Under the pieces are notes generated by a model. That model saw nothing but the letters and a program-made list of their open reading frames with translations, was not told where the DNA came from and did not search any database. This document shows, one piece after another, positions 17,894-27,891 of a stretch of 64,000 nucleotides of DNA (the first letter of the stretch is position 1; every line of letters starts with the position of its first letter). The stretch covers positions 1-64,000 of the forward strand of contig JAJYSV010000003.1 of the NCBI GenBank assembly GCA_021793405.1, given 5' to 3'. A program made the position numbers and the translations under genes. The stretch comes from Acidobacteriota bacterium. Lineage in GTDB: Bacteria; Acidobacteriota; Terriglobia; Terriglobales; Acidobacteriaceae.

Positions 17894-19462
17894 TCAATGG
17901 ATTGCATACATGGCCATGACATCTTTCTGCAACAATTCTCGACTCGACGGACGGGTGTAGAACATGTGGCCGCCGGGATATTCATGAACTGCAACACGCG
18001 TGGGATCGCCCATGACCGGCATTTGATCGACGGCAAGCAGGGAACCCATGAAGGGGCAGGAGAGATCGTTCCAGCCGTGGGCGATAATGACGCGCAGCTT
18101 GGGATCGGCTGCGACGGCCTGCCGCAACTCGGTGACGGAGCCCGCTCGCAGGGCGCTGTCGCGGTCCCACAGAGTGTTTACCTGATGAGAGAGCGCGTTG
18201 TACTGCGCATCGGTCTTCCAGCCGACGGTGTTGGTCACGAAGTTCACCATGGCTTCGGTGGTAGGAGCGACGATGGCCGCCAGGATGGGATCGTTCGCCT
18301 TCTGTTCCGGCGCGTAGGGGAATGGATCGAACGCGGTCACGTTCGAGTCATAAATGGAACCGATCTTACCTTGCTCGCGATAGACCTCGCGCAGATAGGC
18401 CTCGGTTTCCAGCCGGCCGCCGGAGTTCTTGACGAATTGCGGATCGAGCCCAGTCATCTGCGTGACGTGCTGGATCATCGCCTGCGTGGCCTCGGGATTG
18501 GAGCGGCCTTCTATCAGCGCGGTGGCATAGGGGCCTTCAGTGTAGGCGATGACATCTTTCATGGCGTCGGGCGTCAGCTTGTTCTCGCGTTCCAGGTGGG
18601 CGGCCGTGATGGGAGGCAGGGTGACCATCCAGGGAATGGGAGAAAGATTGCCGTGCGATTCCAGGGTCGGGTTGAGGTAAGGCGAAATCAGCACGACGCC
18701 GTTCATGGCCACGCCGAGTTGCGACTGCAGATAGTAGGTAATGCGGGGACCGCGGAAGCCGCCGTAGCTTTCGCCAACCAGATATTTTCTGGAAGTGATC
18801 CGGCCATTTTTTACAAGCCAGTCGTAGATGATGCGCGATAGGTAGTGAATGTCGGGGACTGTGCTGTAGAAATCCTTCTTGGCTTCCGCCTCAGGAACCA
18901 GAGGGCGGCTGAAGCCGGTGCCGATGGGATCAATGAACACCAGATCGGTAAAACCGAGCCACGTGCCGGGATTGTCGGTGAGTGTGGGGGCTTCGGATGG
19001 ACTGTCGCCCTGATTGCCGACATTTAAATGCTTGGGGCCGATGGCGCCGAAGTTCAGATACACAGAGGAAGCGCCGGGGCCGCCGTTCAACGCAAATGTG
19101 ACCGGGCGATTGGGTTCATCGACGACGTAGGAGGTGTAGACGACTTCTCCGGTGGTCTTGCCCTCTGCATCGCGGACCGGCAACTTGCCCACCGTGACGG
19201 TGTAATGCAGCGTTTTGCCATTCAGCATCATACTTTGGGCTATGTGCGCGTCGGCAGGCAGCGGAGGCAGAGCCTGCTTGTCCGCGGCGGCGTCTTTGTC
19301 GGCAGCCGGCGTCGTCTTCTTGTCGTTTTCTGTTTGGATTTTGTCCGGAGTTGATTTGTCGGATTGCGCGCGTGCCGGCAGACACGGCGAAAGCATGAAG
19401 CCGAGGGCGAGGAACGCAATGGTGGCGCGCCCTCGGGCAGGAAGCAGCGAAAGAATGTCCAT
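17894..19462 (-). CDS. exported S10 family serine carboxypeptidase-like peptidase
   Basis: This 522-residue protein starts with a signal peptide (TIAFLALGFMLSPCLPARAQ) and then a Lys/Thr/Asp-rich linker. The alpha/beta-hydrolase domain carries S10 marks: FALNGGPGASSVYLNFGAIG for the oxyanion hole, DPIGTGFSRPL, and the nucleophile in YLVGESYGGFRGP near residue 230. The catalytic His is probably in YPGGHMFYTR at the C-terminus, and an Asp lies in the preceding region. It probably acts outside the inner membrane on peptide C-termini. The exact substrate is unknown. Confidence 0.88.
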   Translation of the reverse strand: MDILSLLPARGRATIAFLALGFMLSPCLPARAQSDKSTPDKIQTENDKKTTPAADKDAAADKQALPPLPADAHIAQSMMLNGKTLHYTVTVGKLPVRDAEGKTTGEVVYTSYVVDEPNRPVTFALNGGPGASSVYLNFGAIGPKHLNVGNQGDSPSEAPTLTDNPGTWLGFTDLVFIDPIGTGFSRPLVPEAEAKKDFYSTVPDIHYLSRIIYDWLVKNGRITSRKYLVGESYGGFRGPRITYYLQSQLGVAMNGVVLISPYLNPTLESHGNLSPIPWMVTLPPITAAHLERENKLTPDAMKDVIAYTEGPYATALIEGRSNPEATQAMIQHVTQMTGLDPQFVKNSGGRLETEAYLREVYREQGKIGSIYDSNVTAFDPFPYAPEQKANDPILAAIVAPTTEAMVNFVTNTVGWKTDAQYNALSHQVNTLWDRDSALRAGSVTELRQAVAADPKLRVIIAHGWNDLSCPFMGSLLAVDQMPVMGDPTRVAVHEYPGGHMFYTRPSSRELLQKDVMAMYAIH

Positions 19463-19569
19463 GTGAATATCATAATCTGGGCGCTGCGAGGTGCTATGGA
19501 CCTTGGCTTCACTGCGTTGGAATCACTGCGGGATTGCTGGATTGATCCGGGAGTGCGGGAGGATGGGCA

Positions 19570-19609
19570 AGCCGGTTTCCACGGCGGAAGAACATCGAGA
19601 AAACCGGCT
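19570..19609. other. inverted repeat between GH38 and S10 genes
   Basis: AGCCGGTTT (19570-19578) and AAACCGGCT (19601-19609) are perfect inverted repeats separated by 22 bases. There is no clear T-run on the minus strand, so a terminator role for the upstream mannosidase gene is only a possibility. Confidence 0.35.
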
Positions 19610-19622
19610 GCTGGATGCGTCT

Positions 19623-22600
19623 TTATTGTGCTGGCGTTGCTATCCCATCCTTGGCGACGATGCGCACGGTGACGATTTCATGTGGGTGCACGGTGAACTG
19701 AAAGCCGTGGGTTCCACTCAGCGACAGCGGCGTCTGATTTCGTTCGACGGCATCCGTCTGGAATGCCTTTTGCAGATCGAACAGCGGCGTTTCTGCGGTG
19801 ACGGTGCGCGCGGCGCCGCCGAGATCGATGAATCGCAGGATGGTGCCATTGCCATCTTCCGCGGGCTTCCAGGTGTCAAGCACCAGGGCTGGATCGTTGA
19901 CTTTGAGGAAGCTCGCCTGATTCCCGTTCAACGGGCCGGGCGTATCGAGCGCCTTATCCTGGTGCGTGATTTCATCCTCTTCGAGCGGCGTCATCTCCTC
20001 CCAACCCATCTGGCTTAGCTGGGCGGCGTCGGTTGCGGGCGCGCTGGTGATGACGTAGCGGAAATGGAAATGCCCACCCTGGCCAGCGCGGTAGTTGGTA
20101 TCCCAGTAATTGTTCATGACGTAGGAGAAGATATTTCCCGGCCGCTGGCCGAAATGATCGGGCCAGTCGCCACGGTTGATATCGCCGAGAGTGACCAGGG
20201 AGGCATCCAGCGGCATGATGGTGGCGGATACGCCGTTTTGTTGCGCGGAAACCCAGTGTTGCACAGAGAACCACTCGTGGCCGGCGCCGGGATACATGTC
20301 CTTCGCAGGATCGACGACGCCGTTCTGAATCTCATACTGAAACTGGGGCGCGTCCATGGAAAGCGGGAACGCAAAATACACGCCCTCCTTGGTATCGACG
20401 TTCTTTTTGTGGAGATCTTCGGTGATCTCGATTTTCTTCTGGTGATCGAAGATCTGAATTTCTGTCGCGATGCCCGGGGTGTTCGTGTCGGAGCTTTCCA
20501 TGCGCGCCACCATGCCATAGGGCGTGCGCGTTACGGAAACAAGATGACCATTGGCGGCGGGATGAATCTGGAGGTCTGGCTTTCGATAGGCCGGGCTGTA
20601 TTGCAGGATGGTGTTGGGCGCTTTGTCGCCGCCTGTCACATAAAGATACTGGCCGAAGCGGTAGGGACTTTGCTGATTCACCAATTCGCGCTGCAACTGC
20701 TTGTCATAAATGCTGCGCACCGCGCCGGTTGTAGGATCGAGCGTCACGCGATAATAGGGACTTTCGAGCGTGGTGGTCTGGAGCGTTGCCGCGGGTGCTG
20801 AGGCCTGTTTTGCAGTGCGCACCCGATAGACCTTGTAGCCGACGGCGGGAATGTCCTCGGCAACGAAGCAGACGTGATGGAAATCTTTGCCGCCACCAAC
20901 GATTTCCATCGGCACCACCTGGCCGGTCGCTTTGTCGACGATCTCCTGATTGTTGGCCAGATCGAGCGAAACCAGCCCGGTGCGAGGCCAGTTCAAGGGG
21001 TTGAAGACGATCAGACTGCCACGGCCGGCAGAGATCGAATTGGCGATGCTGGCCATGCTGTTGCGCAGCACGAAGCGGCTGAGTTCCTGTGCGTTGGTCG
21101 CGTACAGGTCCTTCACCGCCAACTGCCGCACGGCTTCCATGCTCGTTGGAGCGGAGATGCTGTTGTAAGAATCCCAGGTGTGTTCATCCATCAACACCAT
21201 GTTGGTCCACATTTTGTCCAGGTCGGCCTTGTCCGCGGCCAGCTTGGGATTGACCAGCGAAGTGAGCGTCGACAGCTTTTCCGCTGATGGCCCACGACTC
21301 TCGTTCGCGCGCTCCATCGCTGCGTAACGGGCGTCGGAAGCAATGCCATCCTCCCAATACGGACCGCCGTCGCCGCTGATGGTTGGGATGTCGCCGCCAA
21401 ATTGGTGTGCGATATTTTCAATAGCCTCGTGAAAACCGGAGTATTGCAGATGCGGATAGGCGTAGACGCTGTTCCACTTCTGCGCCAGTTCTGCCTGTTG
21501 CGGGAATAAGTCGGTGTTCTCTACCTGGGTGCCGAACAGGATGGTCGCGCTGGCGCGATAGCTGGGGTGTTCATACATTTGCAGAAACAGCGGCAGCGTG
21601 TCGTGCCCCGCAGAGAGCAGTGGGGGCAGGCCGAACATGAACTGCATTTGCATGTAGTGGCGGGAATACCACAGCATGACTTTCTGGCCGTCGGGACCCT
21701 GCCACCAGAACGGTGAGTTTTCGTTCAGGCGGCCCTGGAGCAGGACAGGGCCGCGATAGTTATCGCTGCCGGAAAACAGTTCGTGAATGCCCGACGAGGC
21801 AAGGATCGACGCATACGACCACGTGAACGAGGGGACGTCGGTGATGTTGGCGTAGTTGAAAGGCGTTCCATGCTCGCGGCTGAAGTTGGCGCTGGTGTAT
21901 AGGGAGCGGATCAGCGTTTCCGCCGTGGGAAAACCAGTCAGCAGACTGGCATATTGCGCGGGAACAAATAGCTGCTGCTTCTGGATGGCAGCGATGACGC
22001 GATGTTGCTCCGCGGGCGTGCGTGTCTTTAAAAACTGTTCCAGCGGCCATGCTCCGTCCAGACTGAAGCGGAAGTCCGGATGCTGCGCCGTCAGGTCCAT
22101 TGCTTCGTCGATGACCCGGCTCTGGATGGCCGCCACTTTGGCCTGGAAGTCCGAATACCCGACATCGAGATGGATGTGCGGCACCACGAACAATGTCCAT
22201 TTTTTTTGTGGGTCGATGAATTCATCCTCGTGCTGCGTGTGACCGGCGTCGTTCCATCGAAGCTGCGCCCGGGTATGGGCAGGAAATTCCGGAACGGAGA
22301 AGGCAAGCTTTTCGTCGCCGAAATTCTGGCTGCCTGCAATCGTCTGACGATAGTGCTTGCCGGCGATCGTCAGTTCCACGCTGCCGCCGGGCTTGACCCC
22401 TTCGCGGTAGTGGAGGATGACATCGACTGTCTCTTCCAGTCGACCTTGCTGCTGCAGGAAAAAGATGGTGGGAAGAATCTGCGCGGAAGAATTGGCGGAG
22501 GAAACATCTTTCGCATCGCGATCCAGCTCGATTGCGTCGTAGGTCAACCCGGCATTGGGAGCCAGGGAGGCATCAGGCAAAGCTTTGTCGGCTTTCTCCA

Positions 22601-23141
22601 CGGCCTCTAGCGTGATGGTGTTGGACCCGGAGTGCAGATAGCTGCCAGGAAGGTCGAACACGACATCCGCATGCGAGGTGGAGGCGTTAAAGGCGTCGAC
22701 CTGATCGCCGCCGCTGTAGTCGAGCTTCGGTTGCAGATAGAACGTGCCCTGTTTCCCGTTAATGGCGACGCGCAGAGCGGGCACGCTGGGGTTTTCAATC
22801 AACAGCGCGATATGCAGCCGATATGCGGCTGCGGGAGCATGGTCGAGAAAAAAATGAATGGCCCACGGAGCGGCCGGTGGGGGCGCATTTTGTTCCGTAG
22901 AGGCTGAAATGGTTGCCACGGGCTGCTGGGCGTGCCAGTCCTTCGCGGGAGTGCTTTTGCCGACGATGAAGTCGACGGCTGTGTGCGGCGCTCCTCCAGC
23001 AAACTCCACGGAAGAGTGATCGAATTTTCCAATGGTGAACACCGCATTGGAATTGTCGGTCTGGGCTATCGCCGCGCGGGTCGAACAACCTGGCAGGGTA
23101 AGAAGGATGAATCCGTACAGAGCTGCTGTTTTCAATTTCAC
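19623..23141 (-). CDS. GH38 alpha-mannosidase-like lipoprotein
   Basis: This is a very large protein of about 1172 residues. I chose the GTG at 23141 because it gives a lipoprotein signal (LKTAALYGFILLTLPGC, lipobox LPGC); the frame extends upstream to 23336 without signal features. The N-terminal 300 residues look like beta-sandwich or carbohydrate-binding domains. From about 315 the GH38 catalytic domain begins with FVVPHIHLDVGYSD, and the nucleophile region is probably NITDVPSFTWSY. The C-terminal beta domains (SPYYRVTLDPTTGAVRSIYD) match the usual mannosidase tail. The likely role is removal of alpha-mannose from glycans outside the cytoplasm. It lies downstream of the nuo operon, 134 bases past nuoN. 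Confidence 0.85.
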   Translation of the reverse strand: MKLKTAALYGFILLTLPGCSTRAAIAQTDNSNAVFTIGKFDHSSVEFAGGAPHTAVDFIVGKSTPAKDWHAQQPVATISASTEQNAPPPAAPWAIHFFLDHAPAAAYRLHIALLIENPSVPALRVAINGKQGTFYLQPKLDYSGGDQVDAFNASTSHADVVFDLPGSYLHSGSNTITLEAVEKADKALPDASLAPNAGLTYDAIELDRDAKDVSSANSSAQILPTIFFLQQQGRLEETVDVILHYREGVKPGGSVELTIAGKHYRQTIAGSQNFGDEKLAFSVPEFPAHTRAQLRWNDAGHTQHEDEFIDPQKKWTLFVVPHIHLDVGYSDFQAKVAAIQSRVIDEAMDLTAQHPDFRFSLDGAWPLEQFLKTRTPAEQHRVIAAIQKQQLFVPAQYASLLTGFPTAETLIRSLYTSANFSREHGTPFNYANITDVPSFTWSYASILASSGIHELFSGSDNYRGPVLLQGRLNENSPFWWQGPDGQKVMLWYSRHYMQMQFMFGLPPLLSAGHDTLPLFLQMYEHPSYRASATILFGTQVENTDLFPQQAELAQKWNSVYAYPHLQYSGFHEAIENIAHQFGGDIPTISGDGGPYWEDGIASDARYAAMERANESRGPSAEKLSTLTSLVNPKLAADKADLDKMWTNMVLMDEHTWDSYNSISAPTSMEAVRQLAVKDLYATNAQELSRFVLRNSMASIANSISAGRGSLIVFNPLNWPRTGLVSLDLANNQEIVDKATGQVVPMEIVGGGKDFHHVCFVAEDIPAVGYKVYRVRTAKQASAPAATLQTTTLESPYYRVTLDPTTGAVRSIYDKQLQRELVNQQSPYRFGQYLYVTGGDKAPNTILQYSPAYRKPDLQIHPAANGHLVSVTRTPYGMVARMESSDTNTPGIATEIQIFDHQKKIEITEDLHKKNVDTKEGVYFAFPLSMDAPQFQYEIQNGVVDPAKDMYPGAGHEWFSVQHWVSAQQNGVSATIMPLDASLVTLGDINRGDWPDHFGQRPGNIFSYVMNNYWDTNYRAGQGGHFHFRYVITSAPATDAAQLSQMGWEEMTPLEEDEITHQDKALDTPGPLNGNQASFLKVNDPALVLDTWKPAEDGNGTILRFIDLGGAARTVTAETPLFDLQKAFQTDAVERNQTPLSLSGTHGFQFTVHPHEIVTVRIVAKDGIATPAQ

Positions 23142-23275
23142 GGTCGCCTCGTTATTGTTTCGCTGGCCTGTTCCGCGCCGGGCAACGAAAAGAAAATTCG
23201 TTGCACAGCGTGGATGTGTTGCCGGGATCTTCGCTCGGTGCGTTCCTGGCACAGACGAGCGATGCCGGAAGCGAA

Positions 23276-24799
23276 TTAGATACCGGAGGCGCGAATCGCT
23301 GCGTGGATACATCCCAGCAGCAGATGGGGAGCGCACCCGAGGATCACGATTCCGGCTGCGAGCAGAATGATACCAGCCTGGCTAAGGAACGGCGTCCTGA
23401 TTGTAGCCGCTTGGGAGGATCCATTGGCAACTTCAGCGGCAGGATTGGCGACGTAGATTCGTTTGAGCACTTGCAGGTAATAGTAGAGCGACACCGCGCT
23501 CATGGCGATGGCAAGGACGATCAACCATAGCAGGCCAGGTCCGGAGTCGAGCACGGAGACGAAGAGGTAGAACTTGCCGAAGAATCCGGCCAGCGGCGGA
23601 ATTCCCGCAAGTGAAAGAAGAAAGACAAACATGCAGGCGGAGAGGATGGGGGATCGGCGGCTGAGCCCATCAAAGTCGGAAAGTCGATCGCCGCCGGTTC
23701 GCTGCTCGACGATGGCGACAACGCCAAAGGCGCCGAGGGTGGCGAGTGCGTAGGTGACGACATAGTAGAGAAGCGCGGCGAGGCTCTGCTGCGTGTGAGA
23801 AACAAGCGCGAGCAGCATGTAGCCTGCGTGGGCAATCGCGGAGTAGGCCAGGAGTCGTCGCACGTGACTTTGCACGATGGCGACAAGATTGCCCAGCATC
23901 ATGGAAAACACGGCAACGATGGCCAGGACGGCGACCGAGCCGGGAACGAAATGCAGCCAGCGCGCGCTGCCCTCCGCGCCGGCAAAGCCAATGACTATTA
24001 CCTGAAAGAAGATGAAAAAGCTGGCGACCTTGGAGGCGGAGGCGATGAACGCGGCGCTGGGCGCGGGTGCCCCCTGATAGACGTCCGGTGCCCAGAAATG
24101 GAAGGGGAAGGCGGCGACTTTAAAGCCGAACCCAATGGCCGTGGTGACGATGGCGATGGCGAGCAGCGGGTTGAGATGTGGGTTGCTCGCATAGGCGGCG
24201 CGGACTGCGTCGGCGATGGCGGGCAGGCTGATCGAATTCGAGAAGCCATAGAGCAGGCTGAATCCAAACAGCAGGAAGGCCGCCGACATTCCGCCGAAAA
24301 GAAAATACTTCAGAGCGGCTTCGGAGGACTGTGCGCGACTTTTGTCGAACGCGGTGAGAATGTAGAGCGACAGGCTCAACAGTTCGAGCGAAATAAAAAT
24401 GACCAGCAGGTTCTGCGAGGCCACCAGGAACATCATGCCTGCAGTTGCGATCAGGATCAGCAGAACAAACTCGCCAATGTGCTCCGTAAAGGTGGAACCG
24501 ACGGAGATCAGAAGGGTGAAGATGGTAAGAGCGAGCAGCGCAACCTGCACTAGATGCGTGAGCGGATTTGCCAGCAGCATTCCGTTGAGCAGGTTTGCCT
24601 GTTCGGGTGACTGCAGCAGCCGGAGGATCGCGCCCGCACAGCCGAGCGAACCGATGATGGCCGCGATGGTGAAGCGAAGACGAGGGCTGCTGGTGCGCAG
24701 GAACAGAAGATCGCTTGCCAGGGCGATGAGCGCCGCGACGACCACGATGACTTCTGGCAGCGCGAACCGGAACAATTGCGCATAGTTGGTCGCGATCAT
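23276..24799 (-). CDS. nuoN: NADH-quinone oxidoreductase-like subunit N
   Basis: NuoN is one of the antiporter-like proton-pumping subunits of the complex I membrane arm. The 507-residue protein has the expected run of hydrophobic helices. Marks include the helix with LELLSLSLYILTAF near residue 138, the lysine-bearing segment EAALKYFLFGGMSAAFLLFG, and HAGYMLLALVS further on. It is the last gene of the nuo operon. Its start overlaps the nuoM stop by 4 bases (ATGA). Confidence 0.93.
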   Translation of the reverse strand: MIATNYAQLFRFALPEVIVVVAALIALASDLLFLRTSSPRLRFTIAAIIGSLGCAGAILRLLQSPEQANLLNGMLLANPLTHLVQVALLALTIFTLLISVGSTFTEHIGEFVLLILIATAGMMFLVASQNLLVIFISLELLSLSLYILTAFDKSRAQSSEAALKYFLFGGMSAAFLLFGFSLLYGFSNSISLPAIADAVRAAYASNPHLNPLLAIAIVTTAIGFGFKVAAFPFHFWAPDVYQGAPAPSAAFIASASKVASFFIFFQVIVIGFAGAEGSARWLHFVPGSVAVLAIVAVFSMMLGNLVAIVQSHVRRLLAYSAIAHAGYMLLALVSHTQQSLAALLYYVVTYALATLGAFGVVAIVEQRTGGDRLSDFDGLSRRSPILSACMFVFLLSLAGIPPLAGFFGKFYLFVSVLDSGPGLLWLIVLAIAMSAVSLYYYLQVLKRIYVANPAAEVANGSSQAATIRTPFLSQAGIILLAAGIVILGCAPHLLLGCIHAAIRASGI

Positions 24800-26307
24800 C
24801 GCCAGCCCCCTTGGTGGAGGCCGGCAAACAGCGGCGAATTCAGCGCGGGGATGATTATGTTGAGAAGCAGCTGGGGATAGAGGCCGACGGCCACGCTGGC
24901 TGAAATCAGAATCACAGCACCGAGGCGCTCTGGAATCGAGATAGGAGGCAGCGGCGGATGCGGCGGAATGGCTTCATGGCCAGCTTCCGCAAAGAAAGCT
25001 TTCTGCATGGCGCGCCAGATGTAGGCAACCCCGGCCACGAGCCCGAGGCCAACGAAAACCGTAAGGATGGGGAATGCGTGCCACACGCCGATCACTATCA
25101 TCAACTCCGCGACAAAGCCGCTGAATCCAGGCAAGCCCATGCTGGCCATTCCGGCAACGACAAAGGTGATGGCGGCAAAGGGAATGGCCTTATTCAGGTT
25201 CATTGGGCCGAGGGTTGCGAGGTCGCGGGTGTGGGTGCGGTCATAGACCATGCGTCCAACCACGGCGAACAGCAGGCCTGCGAGAATGCCATGGGAGAAC
25301 ATCTGCACCACCGCGCCGGAGAGTCCGATCTGGTTCAACGTCATAAGGCCGAGCAGGATGAAGCCCATGTGGCTGACGCTGGAATAGCCAATCACGAATT
25401 TGAAATCTTTCTGCACCAGCGCGACCAGCGCACCGTAGACGATGCCGATGACCGCGAGCAGGGCGAAGACATCGCGCCAGGAACCGAGGCCGAGAACGTG
25501 GAAACCCCATGGAGCGAGGCCGAGAGGGAACAGCGTCATGGCAACGCGAAGGCATCCGTAGGCGCCTAATTTCATGACCACGCCGGCGAGGAGCATGGAG
25601 GCGGCTGTGGGCGCGGCGACATGGCCGGTCGGGGCCCAGGTGTGAAAGGGCCAGAGGCCGGCGAGAATCGCGAAGCCGACGAATACCAGCGGGAAAGCCC
25701 ACATTTGAAAGTGAGCGGGAAATGGGTAGCCGGCGAGATCGCCCAGCGCCATGCTTTTTGCGCCAGCCACAACATACGCCGCTATCAGCCCAATCAGCAC
25801 CATGGCGCTGCCGACGAAGGAGTAGAGAACGAGCTTCATGGCGCCGTACTCGCGGCGCGTCGAACCCCAGATGGCAATCAGGAAATACTTGGGGATGATG
25901 ACGATTTCGTAAAACACGAACAGAAGAAATAGATCGTAGCTGAGGAAGACGCCATATACCGCGCCGATGAGCAGCAGGTAGAAGGCAAAAAATTCCTTGG
26001 CGCGATGTTCGATGTTCCAGGAAAAAAGAATGCCGGTGACGGCGATGATGCCCGTCAACAACAGCAGAACCAAGCTGATTCCGTCGGCGGCGAGATGATA
26101 TCGAATGCCGAGGGAGGGAACCCAGGATACGTCGGTGACGGTCAGCATTTCACCGGTGCGGTGCTGCAGGAAGGACACGAGCGTGATCGCAAACGTGACT
26201 ATTGCCGTCAGCAGTGCGAGGATACGCGCCAACGCCGCGCTGCCCTTGGGCAGCAGGAGCAACAGTAGCGCTCCGAGAAACGAGATGTAGATCGTCCAAG
26301 CCAACAT
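24796..26307 (-). CDS. nuoM: NADH-quinone oxidoreductase-like subunit M, copy next to nuoN
   Basis: This antiporter-like complex I subunit has about 503 residues. The start is the ATG at 26307; a TTG at 26313 is an alternative. Family features include FYEIVIIPKYFLIAIWG with the conserved Glu, the tract PFHTWAPTGHVAAPTAASMLLAGVV, and SVSHMGFILLGL. It differs substantially from the other nuoM immediately upstream (26335-27891), so the two are diverged paralogues rather than a recent duplication. It overlaps nuoN by 4 bases. Confidence 0.92.
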   Translation of the reverse strand: MLAWTIYISFLGALLLLLLPKGSAALARILALLTAIVTFAITLVSFLQHRTGEMLTVTDVSWVPSLGIRYHLAADGISLVLLLLTGIIAVTGILFSWNIEHRAKEFFAFYLLLIGAVYGVFLSYDLFLLFVFYEIVIIPKYFLIAIWGSTRREYGAMKLVLYSFVGSAMVLIGLIAAYVVAGAKSMALGDLAGYPFPAHFQMWAFPLVFVGFAILAGLWPFHTWAPTGHVAAPTAASMLLAGVVMKLGAYGCLRVAMTLFPLGLAPWGFHVLGLGSWRDVFALLAVIGIVYGALVALVQKDFKFVIGYSSVSHMGFILLGLMTLNQIGLSGAVVQMFSHGILAGLLFAVVGRMVYDRTHTRDLATLGPMNLNKAIPFAAITFVVAGMASMGLPGFSGFVAELMIVIGVWHAFPILTVFVGLGLVAGVAYIWRAMQKAFFAEAGHEAIPPHPPLPPISIPERLGAVILISASVAVGLYPQLLLNIIIPALNSPLFAGLHQGGWR

Positions 26308-26334
26308 AATCAAAATGCCACGTTCACCGTGTCG

Positions 26335-27891
26335 TCAAAACTTAAGTTGTTGCACTATTTGGATTACCGTATTGTTGACAAATCCAAGTACAAGCTGGGG
26401 ATACAGGCCGACCACAAACATCAATGCAATTGCGGGCGCGAGCGACAGCCGTTCGACTGTTGTGAGATCGGGCAGGATGGCCCATTTTTCGTTCAGCGGA
26501 CCGGAGAACACGCGCTGCAAAATTCCAAGGATGAAAATTGCCGTGACCAGCAATCCGAGCACGGAGAGGGACGTGGCCCATGTGACCAGAGGGAACGAAC
26601 CTTTGAAGATCAAAAACTCTCCGACAAACCCATTCAACCCCGGCAGACCCAGCGACGAGAAAAGAGCAATGCCCATGAGCCCGGTAAAGACCGGGACGAC
26701 TTTGCGCAACCCGCCAAAATCGTTCAGGCCGCGGAGGCCGCCGGTTCTTTTTTCCAGTATGGCGACAAACCAGAACAGCGTTGCGGCGGTGAGGGCGTGA
26801 TTGAATATCTGCAAGAAGACGCCATTCATGGCCGCATATTTTTCCGCAGTCAGGTCCGCGTCTCCGCCCGTGAATTTCACCACCGCGAAGATCGCCAGCA
26901 GACAGTAGCCGAGGTGGTTGATGGAGGAGTAGGCAAAGATGCGCTTCAGGTCCTTCTGCGCCAGCGCGGCGTAGGCGGAAAGGACGATGGTCGCCACGGC
27001 GAGCCATAACAACGGCGTTAGCACCAGTTGCATTTGCGCGCCGAAGATGGGGAGCAGAATGCGAAGAAAGCCGTAGAGTCCCATCTTCGACATGGCGCCG
27101 GTCAACAGAATCGTCGTGCCGGTGGGAGCTTCGGTGTAGGCGGAAGGCAGCCAGGTGTGGAATGGAATCAGCGGCACTTTGACGGCGAAGCCGAGGAACG
27201 CTCCGGCAAAGAGAATGAGGGCGACGTGGCGCGGCGTGAACCGGTGCCAGGCTAGTTTGGCGATCACGGTGGGCATTAGGTGGCCGCTCTGCGCCAGTTG
27301 GGCGAGATCGATGAAGTCGAATTTTCCTGTCGCGAGAAAGATGGCGAGGAATGCCAGCAGCAAGGCAATGCTGCCGACCATGGTGTAGATCAGGAACTGC
27401 GTGGCTGCCGCAGTGCTGCGCGGGCCGCCCCAAAGCTTGATGAGAAAGAATGCGGGGATCAGGCTAAGTTCCCAAAAAACAAACCAATGGAAAAAGTTCA
27501 GGGCTGTGAAGGTGCCGAACAGGCAGGTCTGGAGCAGCAGCATCAGAGAAAAATACAGTCCCACGCGCTCCTGAATCTGCCATGACGCCAGCATCCCAAT
27601 GGGAACAACGATGGAGGTCAACAACAGCATCAGGAGTCCGAGGCCGTCGATGCCGACGTGATACTCCACCCCCAGCGCGGCAATCCACGCTACCTGCTGT
27701 TGGAATTGAAGCGCTCCCGAAGTAGAGTCGAAGCGGCACCATAGAAGAATGGTCAGCGCGAGCGCGAGAAAGCTGAAGCCCAGCGCCAGCCGGCGCGCAA
27801 GAGCTTTGTTTCGGCTGCCAAAACCAAGCACCGCAATCGCGCCTGCAACGGGCAGAGCGGTCAGCACGGTGAGCCACGGAAAAGCGCTCAT
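26335..27891 (-). CDS. nuoM: NADH-quinone oxidoreductase-like subunit M, second copy
   Basis: This 518-residue protein is the other NuoM-type pump subunit of the operon. It has FWELSLIPAFFLIKLWGGP with the conserved Glu, PLIPFHTWLPSAYTEAPTGT, and SSINHLGYCLLAIFAVVKF. I chose the ATG at 27891 because it overlaps the nuoL stop (27888) by 4 bases; the start at 27906 would lie deeper inside nuoL. Two NuoM subunits in one operon are known as the 2M form of complex I, which is thought to have an additional proton channel. Confidence 0.92.
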   Translation of the reverse strand: MSAFPWLTVLTALPVAGAIAVLGFGSRNKALARRLALGFSFLALALTILLWCRFDSTSGALQFQQQVAWIAALGVEYHVGIDGLGLLMLLLTSIVVPIGMLASWQIQERVGLYFSLMLLLQTCLFGTFTALNFFHWFVFWELSLIPAFFLIKLWGGPRSTAAATQFLIYTMVGSIALLLAFLAIFLATGKFDFIDLAQLAQSGHLMPTVIAKLAWHRFTPRHVALILFAGAFLGFAVKVPLIPFHTWLPSAYTEAPTGTTILLTGAMSKMGLYGFLRILLPIFGAQMQLVLTPLLWLAVATIVLSAYAALAQKDLKRIFAYSSINHLGYCLLAIFAVVKFTGGDADLTAEKYAAMNGVFLQIFNHALTAATLFWFVAILEKRTGGLRGLNDFGGLRKVVPVFTGLMGIALFSSLGLPGLNGFVGEFLIFKGSFPLVTWATSLSVLGLLVTAIFILGILQRVFSGPLNEKWAILPDLTTVERLSLAPAIALMFVVGLYPQLVLGFVNNTVIQIVQQLKF